Positions 9,645 through 21,613 of a DNA stretch of 64,000 nucleotides are shown piece by piece. The position numbers and the translations under genes were made by a program. A model generated the notes under the pieces. The model had not been told where the DNA came from. It made no database searches and worked only from the letters and a program-made list of their open reading frames with translations. How positions within the stretch are numbered: the stretch's first letter is position 1; every line of letters begins with the position of its first letter. Source of the stretch: Brienomyrus brachyistius (lineage: Eukaryota; Chordata; Actinopteri; Osteoglossiformes; Mormyridae); the NCBI RefSeq assembly GCF_023856365.1, contig NC_064536.1, positions 40,059,276 through 40,123,275 on the forward strand, written 5' to 3'.

Positions 9645-12600
9645 ATGTCTGGTGGAATAAGAATTAAAATTTCTTCTTGGAACTGCAGAGGACTACAAAA
9701 ACTGGAGAAGGTAAAACAAGTAATGACTAGGGTGAAATCTATGCACTCTGATATCATGCTACTTCAGGAAACACACCTGTTGTCTAGTCAAGAGGCGAAG
9801 ATTAGGAGGAGTTGGCAGGGCAGTATATATTCTGCACCCTTCACCTCTCAGGCAAGAGGTGTTATGATTTTGATCCACAAATCTATACCATTCCATGTGA
9901 CAAGGGTTATTAAAGACAAGGCGGGGAGATATATTATTTTACAGGGCACACTTATTACGGAAAAAATAATCCTGATAAATATCTATGCTCCAAACATTGA
10001 CGACCCAAAGTTTTTTCATAAGCTTTTTTTCACAGCATCATCTCTGTCTGGTAGCTTTATTATAGGAGGGGATTTTAATTGTACATTGAATCCAGAATTG
10101 GATAGGAGCTCAGGTATTGATTTCTCGCATCCTAAAAGTAGACAAACTATTCAACATTTTATGAAAGAACTTGATCTGAGGGATATTTGGAGGGATATGA
10201 ACCCCAAGGTCTTAAAATACTCCTGCTACTCAAATACACATAAATCATACTCGCGTATTGATTTTTTTTTTAGTTTCTGGCAATATGAGGTACAAAATAA
10301 AGGATTGTCACTACGATAGCATTTTAATATCTGACCATTCGCCAAACTCATTAATATATGAAGATTTAAGACTAAAAAGAGATCCCCCTAGATGGAGATT
10401 TAAACAAAAATGGCTCCTAGACTCAGAATTTACATCTTTCATAGACAATCAAATAAATATTTTTTTTGAAACTAATATGGATGAAACGTCACCCTGCACA
10501 AGGTGGGAAGCATTTAAGGCCTACGTAAGAGGTCAGATTATTAGTTTTACAAGTTATAGAGCAAAGCAAACTTATAAGAAAACAAAAAAGTTGGAGGCGG
10601 AGATTGAGCTGCTTGAGGGAGAATACTTTCAAACCTTTTGTCCAAGAGTCCATCAAAAGCTTTTATTACTAAGAACACAGTATAACGAACTTTCTGCTTC
10701 TAAAGCAGCCTCACATCTTTTGCGTCTTAAACAATCATTCTATGACCAAGGGGAAAAGCCCGGGAAATTATTAGCCTGGCGCCTCCGACAATTACAAAAT
10801 GAGAAAAACATTACTTCAGTTGTAAACAGTGATGGACAGATCATTGTTGACCCTCTAGGAATTAATGAAACTTTTAAGTTTTTTTTATGAAAAACTATAC
10901 AGCTCAGACATAACACATATGGGACAAGAGCAAAATCTCTTCTTAGATACCCTTCAGATACCTAGCATTTCAGAACTAATAAGTGCAGACCTTAATACAC
11001 CTATAACAAAGGAGGAAATATCTATAGCAATAGATCATTTGAAAACAGGTAAAACCCCAGGCCCAGATGGGCTGCCGACAGAAATTTATAGGAAATTTAA
11101 AACTAAATTGCTGTCCCCTCTTTTTGACATGTTCGCGGATTCATTTGAGAAGGGAATCCTTCCGGCTTCATTAAGAGGAGCTCTGATAACTTTACTACCC
11201 AAACCAGGTAAACCGTGCAATAAATGTGGAAACCTAAGACCAATAAGTCTTCTTAATGTGGATTTAAAGATACTTTGTAAAATTTTGGCTCGAAGACTGG
11301 AGAGATTCTTACCTGATCTAATTCCCTGTGACCAGAATGGGTTTATTGCAGGTAGACAGGGATTTCATAATGTGAGACGAGTGTTGGATATTCTTCATAA
11401 TCAGGAAGGAAAAACAGACAATGCTTTACTATCACTGGATGCCAAAAAGGCCTTTGATAGAGTTGAGTGGCCCTACTTATTTGAAATATTAAAAAGATTT
11501 GGCTGTGGGGATAATTTCTGTCGGTGGATTAGACTTCTATATAATGAACCATATGCTGAAATACTGACAAATGGAATTATATCTAAACCATTTGAAATTA
11601 AACGGGGATGTAGGCAAGGGTGCCCTTTGTCCCCCTTATTGTTTATTTTAGCAATTGAACCGTTTGCCATTGCGGTGCGGTCTCATAAAAACATAACTGG
11701 TTTATCAGTAAATCAACAGGAACATAGAATTGCTTTATTTGCAGATGATGTCATCCTTTTTTTGGAAAAACTGAAAGATTCTATCCCAGCCTTGTTGGAT
11801 TTATTACACACATTTGGACGGATATCAGGATATAAAGTGAACAAAGAAAAATCTTCATTAATGATACTTAACTCAGAAGAGAGAAGAAGTGCCGGAAATT
11901 CTTTCCAATTCAAAATGGTAGACTGTTTTACCTATCTCGGGATTAGGATAGTGCCATGTTTGAGAGACATTGTTGGAGCTAACTACACCCCTATGATAAA
12001 TTCCATCATCTCATCTGTAGATAGATGGAAACCCTTGCCCTTGTCACTTATAGCAAGAATTAATGTTCTTAAACTAAACATAATGCCCAAACTTCTGTAC
12101 TTGTTCCAGAACATTCCATTGTCACCTCCTGCTAATTTATTCTCACACCTGAAAACAATTTTTGTACGTTTTTTGTGGAATAATAGACGACCGAGGCTGC
12201 GTTTATCACTCTTGTACTTACCGTATGAAAGAGGAGGCCTCAAATGTCCCAATCCACTTTGGTACTATTGGGCAGCTCAATTGAGGACTATGATGTATTA
12301 TTTTACAGATAAATCCCTCCCGCCTTGGATGAATATTGAAAACTGCTCGGTACCTCTTCCCCTTCCCCAATACCTATATTCAGCAAAAGTCAAAATGTTG
12401 AAAAAAAAGACAAAAAATCCTATAGTCAGAAATATGATTATAATCTGGTATCAGGTTAAGAAATATCTGGGTGAATCCACCTCTCTCGCACGCTTCAGCC
12501 CAATATGGGGTAATCATTTTTTCCCTCCAGGCAGAGCAGACCCTGGTTTTAGGAAGTGGGCTGACAAAGGTTTAAAGACAATAGGGGACCTCATGGGATC

Positions 12601-13453
12601 AGAGGATGAGACTTTGATGTCATTTGAGGAGTTGATTGCCAAGTATGATATTCCATGCAAACATCGATTTAAATATCTACAAATGAGAAACTTTATTAGA
12701 TTATCTCAAAATCAATGCTTGTCAATCCCTCCGTTATCCACATTGGAAACAGAAATGAAAAAAGATTGCTTTGGAAAGGGAATAATCTCCAAACTATATA
12801 ATATATTAGTAGAGGGTTCCCCTGAATCTTCTTTAGGGAAACTTAATGCCTGGAGGGAAGACTTACAGGAGGACTTATCCTCCGAAGACTGGGAGGAGGC
12901 ATGTGCTGAAGCACAAACACAAACTACCACTACCCGTCTTAAAGTACTGCAATATAATTGGCTAATGAGGACATGTGTGACTCCAGAAAAGCTTAATAAG
13001 TATAATGGTGATAGCCCAGACTTGTGTTTCAGGTGTGGAGAGGAGAAAGGGACATTCTTCCACTGTATCTGGGAATGCAATAAAGTACAATTGTTTTGGA
13101 AAGAGATCAAACAAGCTCTGGATACTATATTGGGTATACAATTAGATCTTGACCCTAAACTATTTATTTTAGGTTTATATCCTGATGGACATCTTATGTC
13201 TAGAAAGATAATTACCGCCATGGACTTATGTCTACTGTTAGCAAAAAGAGTCATAGCACTCTCATGGAGGAAGACCAGTAAACCAAAACTCATTAACTGG
13301 ATAAAGGAACTGTCCACAACTTTACCTATGGAGAAAATTACTTACATTGTCAAGGGAAAACTGTCACTTTTTCAAAACATTTGGGGTCCCTTTATGCAAT
13401 ATATGGAAAATGTGGATCTTAGTAGTATTGTGAATGAGGCAGATGAGATGTAA
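9645..13453 (+). pseudogene. L1 ORF2: endonuclease and reverse transcriptase, two frameshifts
   Basis: About 1,270 codons, starting at ATG 9645. The APE-type endonuclease has SSWNCRG, LLQETHL, NIYAPN, GGDFNCTL, RIDFF and SDHSP. Reverse transcriptase follows with GKTPGPDGLP, LRPISLLNVD, NGFIAGRQG, LDAKKAFDRVEW, RGCRQGCPLSP and the catalytic LFADDVILF. Near the C terminus is a Cys/His knuckle (CFRCGEEK...HCIWEC). The frame changes at 10262-10271 (ten T) and again at 10879-10886 (eight T). Each is explained by one extra T in a homopolymer, and the rest is open. ORF2 nicks target DNA and primes reverse transcription. As written it cannot yield a full protein, but homopolymer sequencing error is a real alternative. 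Confidence 0.85.
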
Positions 13454-13866
13454 TTGATGTCGGCCCTCTGCAGCTTCCTAAACTAAATAAATTTGAGTTT
13501 GTAATTTTGAACAATACAGAACAGTACAATTGAGGTGGAGTTGAGCAACCCTTGGAAAATAGAGAAACTTATTTGTTGTTGGGGATTTTTATTTATTTAT
13601 TTATTTATTTATTTTTATGTTTTTTGGGGGTTTTTTTGGGCTTTGTGTTTTTCTTTTATTTGATTAAGTTATTATTTACAGGTCATATTTTGTACTTCCA
13701 CCTAAATATTTTTCTATCATCTTTTAAATGTCTGATTTGCAAGGAAGGTTGATTGATTGTTATACAATAATTTAGTTGCCTTGCATGCTCCTTTCGATGT
13801 GGAAGCACTCAAACTTCTGTAATTTCTGTATTTTTTAAAATCTTAATAAAGATATTGTTGGAAAAA

Positions 13867-14318
13867 AAAAGGCCTAGACGAGGTGAATGAATGGGCTTGT
13901 CACTGTGTGGGATGGCCACACCCCTTCAGTACTATGGCCTTACTTGTAAACATATCCAGTCCTGTGATACAGGCCCTCTCATATTCCCTCTATACATGCT
14001 TCCTTTGGGCTCTATTTGTGAACGTTATTATGTAAAATATCATTGCTATGCTGGTGATACGCAGCTCTATCTGCCATTAAAACCTGGTGACTGCTGCTCT
14101 CTGGTGGCCCTTTCTAACTGTCTGGAGGATATTAAGAACAGGACAGCAATGACTTTCGTCCAGATTAATGAAAACAAGACAGAGGTAATGAGTTTTGGTC
14201 ACTGTTCATGATCTCAGAGAACAATTAGGGCCTCATTCAGAAAACTTCCAGTCACATACTAAAAATCTTGGTGTCATCTTTGATTCATCACTGAGTTTGA
14301 TAAACAAATAAATGCTGT
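13867..14318. repeat. Segmental duplication, left copy, fifth block
   Basis: Matches about 32295-32747. The match stops at ...AATGCTGTTG, where the right copy runs into a SINE and then the tRNA array. Confidence 0.85.
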
Positions 14319-14690
14319 TGTGAAGGGGTGTTTCTGTCAGCTGAGTTCAATAGCCTGGCTTAAACCACACCTTTCAGCCAAAGACCTGGAGAGTTACTCC
14401 TGCTTTTATCCTGATTGGGTTACTGCCGTTCTCTGTACCCAGGTTTACCAGAAGCATCTTTATTCTGACTACACCTTGTTCAAAACGGTGCTACCAGGCT
14501 CTCAACAAAAAATAGACACCAAATTTCCCCTGTGTTGGCTGCATTGCATTGGCTACCTGTTAAGTTTTGAGAATTTCTGAGAATACAGTTTAAAGATTTC
14601 TTATTTCTTTCTAAGGCGATACATGGCATAGGTCCCCAGTCCGTCTCGGAGCTAATTCAGCCTTACACCGCTTCTTATTAGATGCATCTC
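13895..14690 (+). pseudogene. L2-type LINE reverse-transcriptase fragment
   Basis: Degenerate C-terminal RT coding sequence. CYAGDTQLYLPLK is the catalytic Y-A-D-D-T-Q-L-Y box with its first Asp changed to Gly, followed by INENKTEVMSFG. In shifted frames come LGVIFDSSLS with INAVVK, LKPHLSAKDLE, and AIHGIGPQSVSELIQPY. This order is standard for L2-type (jockey/CR1 superfamily) LINEs in fish. Several frameshifts and the lost Asp make it dead. The first 450 bp are shared with the right duplication copy. Confidence 0.75.
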
Positions 14691-14699
14691 TGTACTGAC

Positions 14700-15080
14700 C
14701 CTGCACACACAGGAACACATTTTATTTATCTATTTAATCAGACTATTCTGCTTTGCACATCATGTATTTAACATTTATAGTGATTTTATATTTATTACTA
14801 GATTATTGTATAACTTTTGCACTGTTTTTTGAACTTGGTTGTTGCTTAGTCTTGTTTTTCCATGGAGCACCATTATACCAAACAGAATTCCTTGTAGGGT
14901 CAACCTACTTGGCAATAAACCACAGTCTGATTCTGATTATTTTTTTTGTAACATTGTGTAACATTGGCCAATGTCTCTACTTTTACTATATATTTATATT
15001 ATTTTGACCTACAGCACTTTGGCACAACATAGATTGTTTTTAAATGTGCTATAGAAATAAAAATAATTCAACTTGATATA
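14700..15080 (+). mobile_element. Nested LINE 3' ends
   Basis: Around 14700-14945 lies a LINE-like 3' UTR ending in GGCAATAAACCACAGTCTGA and a TTCTGATT-type tail. After it, 15003-15080 reads AGCACTTTGGCACAAC and GTGCTATAGAAATAAA, the usual 3' end of L2-type elements. The first appears inserted in the second. Family names are not certain. Confidence 0.5.
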
Positions 15081-15830
15081 GAAACGTATTTCAAGTCATC
15101 CATCTTGCCGAGATGGGGGTTGCGCTGTGACCCCTGGTGGACAAATTATGCAGCAACAGTACTCATATCATGGTTGAAAGTTCTGTCTTCAGTCTCTCTG
15201 TTTCTTTTTAGTTATCATTAATTGGCCATTATAAACCAAATGCTGATAGCGATTTATCACAGACTCCTGCATTAATGAATTAAAATATTCATGATGAATA
15301 AAGAAGATGAATTGGCGCTAATGTGTATTTTTACTGTGTTATTGATAAGATAAATATTACAGTACACGGATCGCTCTGGTGTCTCAGAAATTGTCTCCAT
15401 TTTTTCATACCAATTTATCATTAGTACAGTAGTGCTTGCAGTTCACAAATGCTTTGGCCTACAAACAATTTGGTTCGCAAAAACTAAATTTGGTCAATGA
15501 ACAAACTCGACCAGATTCATTTTTTTATACTAGTGTAACACCGGCGGGGCGCATATCCCAGCATGCCCCGCATACAATTGTAAATAGAAGGACCACGACA
15601 GGCACCCAACAAGCACCGAACCCAAATACACAGATGGAAAACACAATGTTGTCAGAAGCTGAGCTGTGAAATGCAGATGCAGTGATAGATTTACACAAAC
15701 TAAATACACGTTAGGAGCGGACAGTAACACACAAGACATGGGCAAAGTGTAAAGTGAGGTAGACCTTCAACAGCACGTCAGTCCATTGCAGGGCAATGGA
15801 AGCTGGAGAAATGCCATGTGAACAGCAGAA
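15081..15830. other. No recognised gene
   Basis: AT-rich sequence without a credible ORF or element end. I see no RNA gene. Confidence 0.4.
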
Positions 15831-15831
15831 A

Positions 15832-15905
15832 TGTGGTCATACAGGATGTGAGGGTGAGACTGTGTGCTGTATACAGAGGGTCTGACCTCACGGCTTTGTT
15901 TCAGT
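15832..15905. repeat. Further copy of the exon-1-flanking block
   Basis: GGTCATACAGGATGTGAG through ACAGAGGGTCTGACCTCA and TTTGTTTCAGTCTTTA matches 1785-1872 in the same orientation. It is the only trace of receptor 5' sequence upstream of the left minus-strand Ig exons, and no signal exon accompanies it. Confidence 0.55.
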
Positions 15906-15934
15906 CTTTAGTATTGTGATGACATTGTGATAGC

Positions 15935-16640
15935 CCAGTGATAACTATACTGGATGGGTGGTACCCCTTCAAAGAGCAAGGGGAGATGGGATACCATTGT
16001 GGTATGCAAGCAGGTCCTCAGGGTTGTCACACATGTTTTTCTGAGGTGTACACTGCTGGTTGCTTGAGCCCCTGGATGAGACACTGGTCAGTGCCCTGCA
16101 GAATCGCTGTGGGCAGTGTGAGGACTTCTGCCCTCTCAGTTAAACAATAGGTGCAGGGACTGAGTCAAATGAGTCTCTCTGCATCCTGCTTAATGATATC
16201 AAGGGGTTGTGTAGGCGTGTCTGTGCTCACATGGCTCTATCAGTACAGAGTGAACTGGCCAGGGATCAGTTTATCTAGACACTTAACCCCAGATAGCTCA
16301 CATTCAGACACAGCCAACCCCTCTGCGTCCCTAGACGAGGCCCTGGAACTGGCTTTGGAGAGAGAAATTGTGGGCAGCAAGGTGGCGGGGAACGAGGCGG
16401 GAGAAATCAACCAAGCTGTAAACGCCAAAGGGCTTGGAGGACCCAGGCCCTCAGGTTTACTTCCTGGAGGCAGACTGCCTGTAGGCTGACAGGCAGCAGC
16501 ACCCCCCCCCCACCCCTCAATCCTCAGACAGTGTCCCAAGTTCACCGCCACCCAGGGTTCCGCCAAGGGCACGCATAGCCGGGAAGATGTGGGCCAACAA
16601 GGTTAATTTCCGGAACTTCCTTGGTGACACCGGGGAGGTG
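15935..16640 (+). pseudogene. Gypsy-type gag remnant
   Basis: Degenerate coding sequence. The clearest part is NPSASLDEALELALERE at about 16318-16368, which resembles the C-terminal part of Ty3/Gypsy gag proteins of fish ahead of the zinc knuckle. The assignment relies on the protease-like sequence that follows. The upstream 400 bp is not recognisable by itself. No Cys-rich knuckle remains. Confidence 0.4.
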
Positions 16641-17385
16641 GCCCTGCTGCCACCTGCTGCAGAGGTGGTGACTACGGATTGGACTCACAGAGGCAACTTC
16701 TGTCACATACCCACCATAGTGATGTGAGTCGCATGTACTGCCCTAGTCCATACAGGTTCCACTGCAACCCTGGTGAGACCAGACACTGTCTAGAACTGAC
16801 ATTGGTGCAGGTGAGAACAATGACTGGTGACCTGGCCCCTTTAAGAGGGACGGGGTTGTTCCCTTTTGACATGGGGGGTTTAGTTGTGAATAGTAACTAT
16901 GTGGATGGCTGACATGCTCGATCCCTCCATCCTGGGCCTGAATTTCCCCCGGAGCACGGCATGTGTGCTGGACTTTGGGCACAACATGCTGAGATTCCCT
17001 GCGGTCCATGTGTACAGTGGGGCCGCTGGCCCCGCAGCCTCTGCAGCTGACTGCCCACCCCTTACTGCCACTGGGCCTGTACCTCCACATCAGCTAGAGA
17101 TCCCTTCCTCTGCTACAGTCACATGGGCCCCTGAGCTCACATGTGTCCCCTCCAGTGTAGCGCTGCAGCCTCACTCACTTCACTGGAGTCTAACGGGGTT
17201 TATCAGAGCGACTTACCTGAAGCTGCCATTGGAGGAGCCCATGATGACCACACGGTTGCCCTTGTGCCACTGCAATCCCACTGCCCTGGTCCTCTACCTC
17301 ACACCATTGATCCCCTGCCCCACCCATACGGTTGTGTGCCTCTTCAGGTTTGCAGCCTCCTCCTGCACTGAGCGGCCATTTCAGA
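16641..17385 (+). pseudogene. Gypsy-type aspartic protease region remnant
   Basis: At 16743-16793, LVHTGSTATLVRPDTV followed by a stop matches the retropepsin active-site neighbourhood, but the catalytic Asp of D-T-G is His. Further on, in another frame, DPSILGLNF and RSTACVLDFGHNMLRFP match the conserved D-P-C-I-L-G-x-D block of Gypsy proteases. Frames change several times and stops are present. No reverse transcriptase or LTR was found adjacent, so this is an internal fragment. Confidence 0.6.
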
Positions 17386-17399
17386 AGTTTAATTATTTA

Positions 17400-18090
17400 A
17401 TTATACAGTAATACACACGTTTCCAACCATTAAAAACATTATCCAGACTTAAAGTCACTTGAATAAAAATATTTAAAAACTTGTTAGCATTTCAATATAG
17501 TATCTGGTTGGACTGTGTACTTCCTCTTTGTTTACATGGATAACATAACACTCACAGCACAAAGTATGCTGTCCTCAGCATTCGTATCTCCGCAACATTC
17601 CAAAGATCCATCATAGGCCTTTAGTCTAAAAACAAGCTAAAATGGTCACTGAGAACCTTTGCGTCCATTGATTTCCATCAGCTGTGTTTGGAAAGTTCGA
17701 AAGAATTTCTGAGGCTACTGAACAGAGCCAGGGTTGCCAGCTCTCACCCATCTGGTGTGACACTCACACCTTCAGACTCTCACGCTCACGCAAGAAATCT
17801 TATTAAATCTTAGGGCAAATCTATATTATTTCATTATATACCTAAAATTCGCTATATCAAAAGCACTGGGGTAACCCTGCAAACTATTTACAAAGTAATA
17901 AAACTGTTACGTACATGTAAATCTGTGTGCATACTTGTTTCAAACTGAAAATCTTATGCCAGCCAGCTAAACAAATTAGACAACCCTGCTACAGGCCGCT
18001 CTGTTCAGTTTTCGCTGAATGCTAAGGGTTCCCAGGCAAGCTACTGACCCTCCAAATTTCACAGACCTCTCGGCCACCCAGTAATCTGTA
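17400..18090. other. No recognised gene
   Basis: AT-rich intergenic sequence. Nothing in it resembles a coding exon or element terminus. Confidence 0.4.
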
Positions 18091-18099
18091 ACTTTAGTG

Positions 18100-18405
18100 C
18101 TGAAAGCCTGACAGTGAGTGTATCATGTGAGGCAGCTGTGGAAATACAGACTCTCCTCTGTGCCTCAAAAAACCTTCTACAGCGGCAATGTGGGATCTGT
18201 GCTCTCCGGGAGCATAACTGCTCGGTACGGCAGCTCCAGCTCTGAGGGCCGCCGAGTCCCGCTGAGGGTGATACCATGCGCCCAGAGAATCACCAGGACA
18301 GAACTACCGCCCTGCATAAGTCCCCGGGGCCTCATGGCCGGGACTGAGAGGCCGAGGAGAAGCTTCTACCCCCAGGCCCGTAGGATCATTAACATCACAG
18401 ATTAA
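18100..18405 (+). pseudogene. CR1/L2-type LINE ORF2 C-terminal fragment
   Basis: Fragments such as VGSVLSGSITARYGSSSS, QRITRTELPPC and PRRSFYPQARRIIN match the conserved C-terminal region of jockey-superfamily LINE polymerases (ES-x-L-T-G-S-I-T, A-Q-R-I-T-G-T-x-L-P, N-S-F-Y-P-Q-A). The central part is lost and frames are broken. The following AT-rich 3' UTR is interrupted by the LTR at 18517. Confidence 0.6.
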
Positions 18406-18516
18406 AAGCTAAAATATGCTATAACTACAATCTGTACTTTAAACATTTCTACATATTTTTTATATATTTTCATCTTTACTTTTTATATACCTTTTATGGT
18501 TATATTTTCTTATTAT

Positions 18517-18801
18517 AGTCACGATCGGTCAGGTGCAGACAGGCGATCGTGCATGCAGGCGGGTAAGGAATCAGGCAAACAGGACTGGAAGCCGAAAATC
18601 AGGGCAAACGAGGGTTTAATAAAAGACAAAGGCACGAACATCGACCAACATCAATGACGGACAAGGGAAACCGGGGAGACCAGGACTTAAATACACAGGA
18701 CTAATCAAAGTAACTAGACGAAGCTGGAGACGATCAGGGAAATACACGTGGGTAATCAGGGGGCGTGGCACACACGAGGAGCGGACGAGTCGGGCATGAC
18801 A
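18517..18801 (-). mobile_element. Solo LTR, second copy of the 3818 family
   Basis: It shares GCAAACGAGGG, ACATCAATGACGGACAA, TACACAGGACT, CACGTGGGTAATCAGGGGG and CGGGCATGACA with 3818-4086. It is flanked by ATTAT at 18512-18516 and 18802-18806, a 5-bp target duplication. The 5' terminus has mutated to AGTCACG. It sits inside an older LINE 3' UTR. Confidence 0.65.
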
Positions 18802-18980
18802 ATTATCTTTCTGTAGTTTCAGTACTTCTTTTGTTAATTCACGTTGTTTAATTTTGATGTCCTTTTACTAGTGTGTTTATTACACCGACTGGAGTAACGA
18901 CAATTTCATTTCGCTGCCAGTGTACCACTACATTTGCATGACAAACAAATATCTTGAATTTATTGTGTTACCCCCACCAT

Positions 18981-20393
18981 ATTATTTAATGTGTTCCTCA
19001 TGAATTTCATTGCTTTTCTCAAAATAAACACGTATTCCAATTTTGGTTCTTGCAACACATTTCCAAAAAAGTTGGGACAGGAGCAATTTAGGGCCAGTAG
19101 TGAGGTAAATTGGTTAAATAATGATGTGATTTGAAAGAGGTGATGTCAATAGGTGATTGTAATTATGATTTGGTACAAAAGCAGCACAAATACGTGAGAA
19201 AATTATTGAAATGTTTAAAAACAATGTTCCTCAAAGAACGACAGGAAGAGATTTGGATATTTCACCTTCAACAGTGCATAACATAATTAAAAGATTGAAG
19301 GAATCTGAAGGAATTTCAGTGCGTAAAGGACAAGGAGGCAAGCCTAAGTTGAACTACCGTGATCTCCGATCCCTCAGGCGGCACTGCATCAAGAATCGTC
19401 ATTCATCTATAAGCGATATGACCACATATGACTACTTTGGCAAACCTTTGTCAAGTACCACAATACGTAGTTACATCCACAAATGCCAGTTAAAACTGTA
19501 CTGTGCCAAAAGCAAGCCCCATCTTAACAGTGTCCAGAAGCGCCGTCGGCTTCTCTGGGCTCAGAACGCATCTGAGTTGGACCATCACACAGTGGAAACG
19601 TGTACTGTGGTCAGATGAATCAGTATTTCAGGTATTTTTTGTGAGAAATGGATGCCGTGTGCTCCAGACCAAAGAAGAAAAGGATCACCCAGACTGTTAC
19701 CAGCAATAAGTCCAAAAGCCAGGGTCTGTCATGGTATGGGGTTGTGTCAGTGCCCTTGGCAAAGGTAACTTGCAGTTCTGTGATGGCACCATTAATGCTG
19801 AAAAGTACATAGAGATTTTGGAGCACAATATGCTACCTTCAAGAAGACATTTTTTCCAGGGACGCCCATGCATTTTTCAACAAACAATGCGAAACCACAT
19901 TCTGCACACATTACAAAGTCCTGGCTGCGGAGGAAGAGGGTATGGGTACTTGACTGCCTGCAGTCCCGACCTGTCTCCAATAGAGAATGTGTGGTGCATT
20001 TTGAAGGGCAATATGTGACAACGAAGACCCCGTACTGTTGTCCGCCTTAAGACTTGTTTGCAGGAAGAATGGGACAAAATTACACCTGAAACACTACATC
20101 ACTTGGTGTCTTCAGTCCCTAAATGTCTTTTAAGTGTTGTGAAAAGGAATGGCAACATTATAAAGTAGTAAATGCTTTACTGTCCCAACCTTTTTTGAAA
20201 TGTGTTCTAAGAACCAAAATTGGAATACGTGTTTGAAAAAAAAAACAATGAAATTCACGAGGAACACATTAAATAATGTCCTGTTGTATTGTTTTCAATG
20301 TAATACAGGTCTAAGCTAATTTAACAAAGTGCTGTTTTCAGTTTGATTTTCATTTTACATACCATCCCAACTTTTTCTGATTTGGGGTTGTAA
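18981..20393 (+). mobile_element. Degenerate Tc1/mariner-type transposon
   Basis: About 100-bp inverted repeats (18981-19080 and 20180-20278) contain ACACGTATTCCAATTTTGGT and its complement. Beyond the right one is a further end, CCCAACTTTTTCTGATTTGG, at about 20364-20393. The matching outer left end is missing. The interior holds the broken transposase at 19211-20018. Confidence 0.75.
19211..20018 (+). pseudogene. Tc1-type transposase remnant
   Basis: The DNA-binding half, with paired-type helix-turn-helix, is seen in TTGRDLDISPSTVHNIIKRL and SVRKGQGGKPKL. The DDE domain follows in pieces: LWSDESVF with the first catalytic Asp, GSVMVWGCVSALGKG, then FQQ, then SPDLSPIENVW with the third catalytic residue, Glu. 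A one-base loss falls exactly at the second catalytic Asp (FQQ-D-N-A-K-P-H becomes FQQTM). There are other stops and shifts. It moves DNA by cut and paste when intact; this copy cannot. Confidence 0.8.
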
Positions 20394-21610
20394 AATGTGA
20401 ACACAAAAGCTTTTTCTGTGTGAACATTATAAAACAGATTAATTCGTATTAAATAATTTGAAATACATAGACATCTAATATGTGTGTGTCTGTGAGAGAG
20501 AGCATTTCAATTAATGCCTATAGTTCAATATTTGTTATATGTGCTGAAATTCATGGTCATCATTTTGGAAAAAAAGCTACCTAAACCATACAGGACTTAG
20601 AAATGGGTTAAAACTGACAGGACGATACCAGATATCAAATTGTATAGTTAGGATGAATGTACTGTTAAACAGCAGCACCATTGGAGGAGTCATGCATGGT
20701 GAGGCAGGGGGATATCTGTACATTAATGGGCGATGCATTACTGGGGATCTTTGGCGCCACCTTTTGACCAGTTACAGTCGTCATCAACATTAAAAAAACA
20801 TTTCCATTTCCACTGGGTGAAAAAACAAATTGCACCCTATTTATAGAGTGGGAGACTACTTTTTGCAAGGATTTATATCTCCTGAAATTGCTTCTTCACA
20901 GATAAGCACCAGAATGTTCTTTTCCCAGATGGTAGTAGGGACAAAATCTCCTACCACTGATAATTCTGACCATACACAAGTTTTTATTTTTCTGCGTCTT
21001 GCGATTTTACCGTATCAAAAATAACCAGTAAATCCTATTATTATCCTGCTACCCCCACTCTACCAAAACTCATGAAATGATATGATACATTTGGAGGAGG
21101 AAGATTTCTAATTGATCCTTTATACCCACCAACCAGACCAGTATAAGAAGCTGTACGATGTAAAGCCTCTTTAAATGGGTACAGACTACTTGCGTTTATT
21201 GTAATAAGTATCTCATAAATTTGACTTTACACTTTTGCATGGTATTGATAGATTTTGAAAGTTAATTACTTAACACAATTCTTATTAAAATTGTTCATTA
21301 TACAACCTGAATGTCTCAAGGTAGCACATTAGTACAAAAGACGCTGTATGATGTATTATTGTAGCAGTCAGATGTTATTTTAACCAATGTACAGGTTTAC
21401 CTTTAATTTAATTCTACAAACATAATCAAAATCACTTGTGAAAAAGACATTTAGTCATTTACTAAGGCAGATACAACCTGTGGAAGCACAGCTAAAAGCA
21501 TACCATCACCCATTATAGAGTGACCCATTGTCTTTGTAACTGATTAATCACAACTAAGTGCAATTTACTATAATGAAACTGTACACAGAAATAGTAAAGG
21601 CAAAGGTAAT
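20394..21610. other. No recognised gene
   Basis: AT-rich sequence with only short random ORFs. A brief GT/GA-rich run is at about 20481-20500. I can assign nothing. Confidence 0.4.
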
Positions 21611-21613
21611 TTA

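Larger units (their letters stand above)
8178..13866 (+). mobile_element. Full-length L1-type LINE with target-site duplication
   Basis: A 5.69-kb insertion with a short 5' UTR, ORF1, ORF2, a 3' UTR with AATAAA at about 13846 and a short A tail. The target AAAAGGCCTAGATGAGG (8161-8177) is repeated after the A tail at about 13867-13883 with one change (C for T). The uninterrupted target is at about 32295-32311 in the right duplication copy, giving a clear filled/empty pair. The element therefore moved after the duplication. Confidence 0.95.

Noticed and set aside
10262..10886. Programmed ribosomal frameshifting in ORF2
   Set aside because: Both sites are plain T runs without a following pseudoknot signature, and L1 ORF2 is a single frame in its family.
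11473..13317. Minus-strand open frames inside the L1, up to 201 codons
   Set aside because: They are antisense shadows of the reverse-transcriptase frame.
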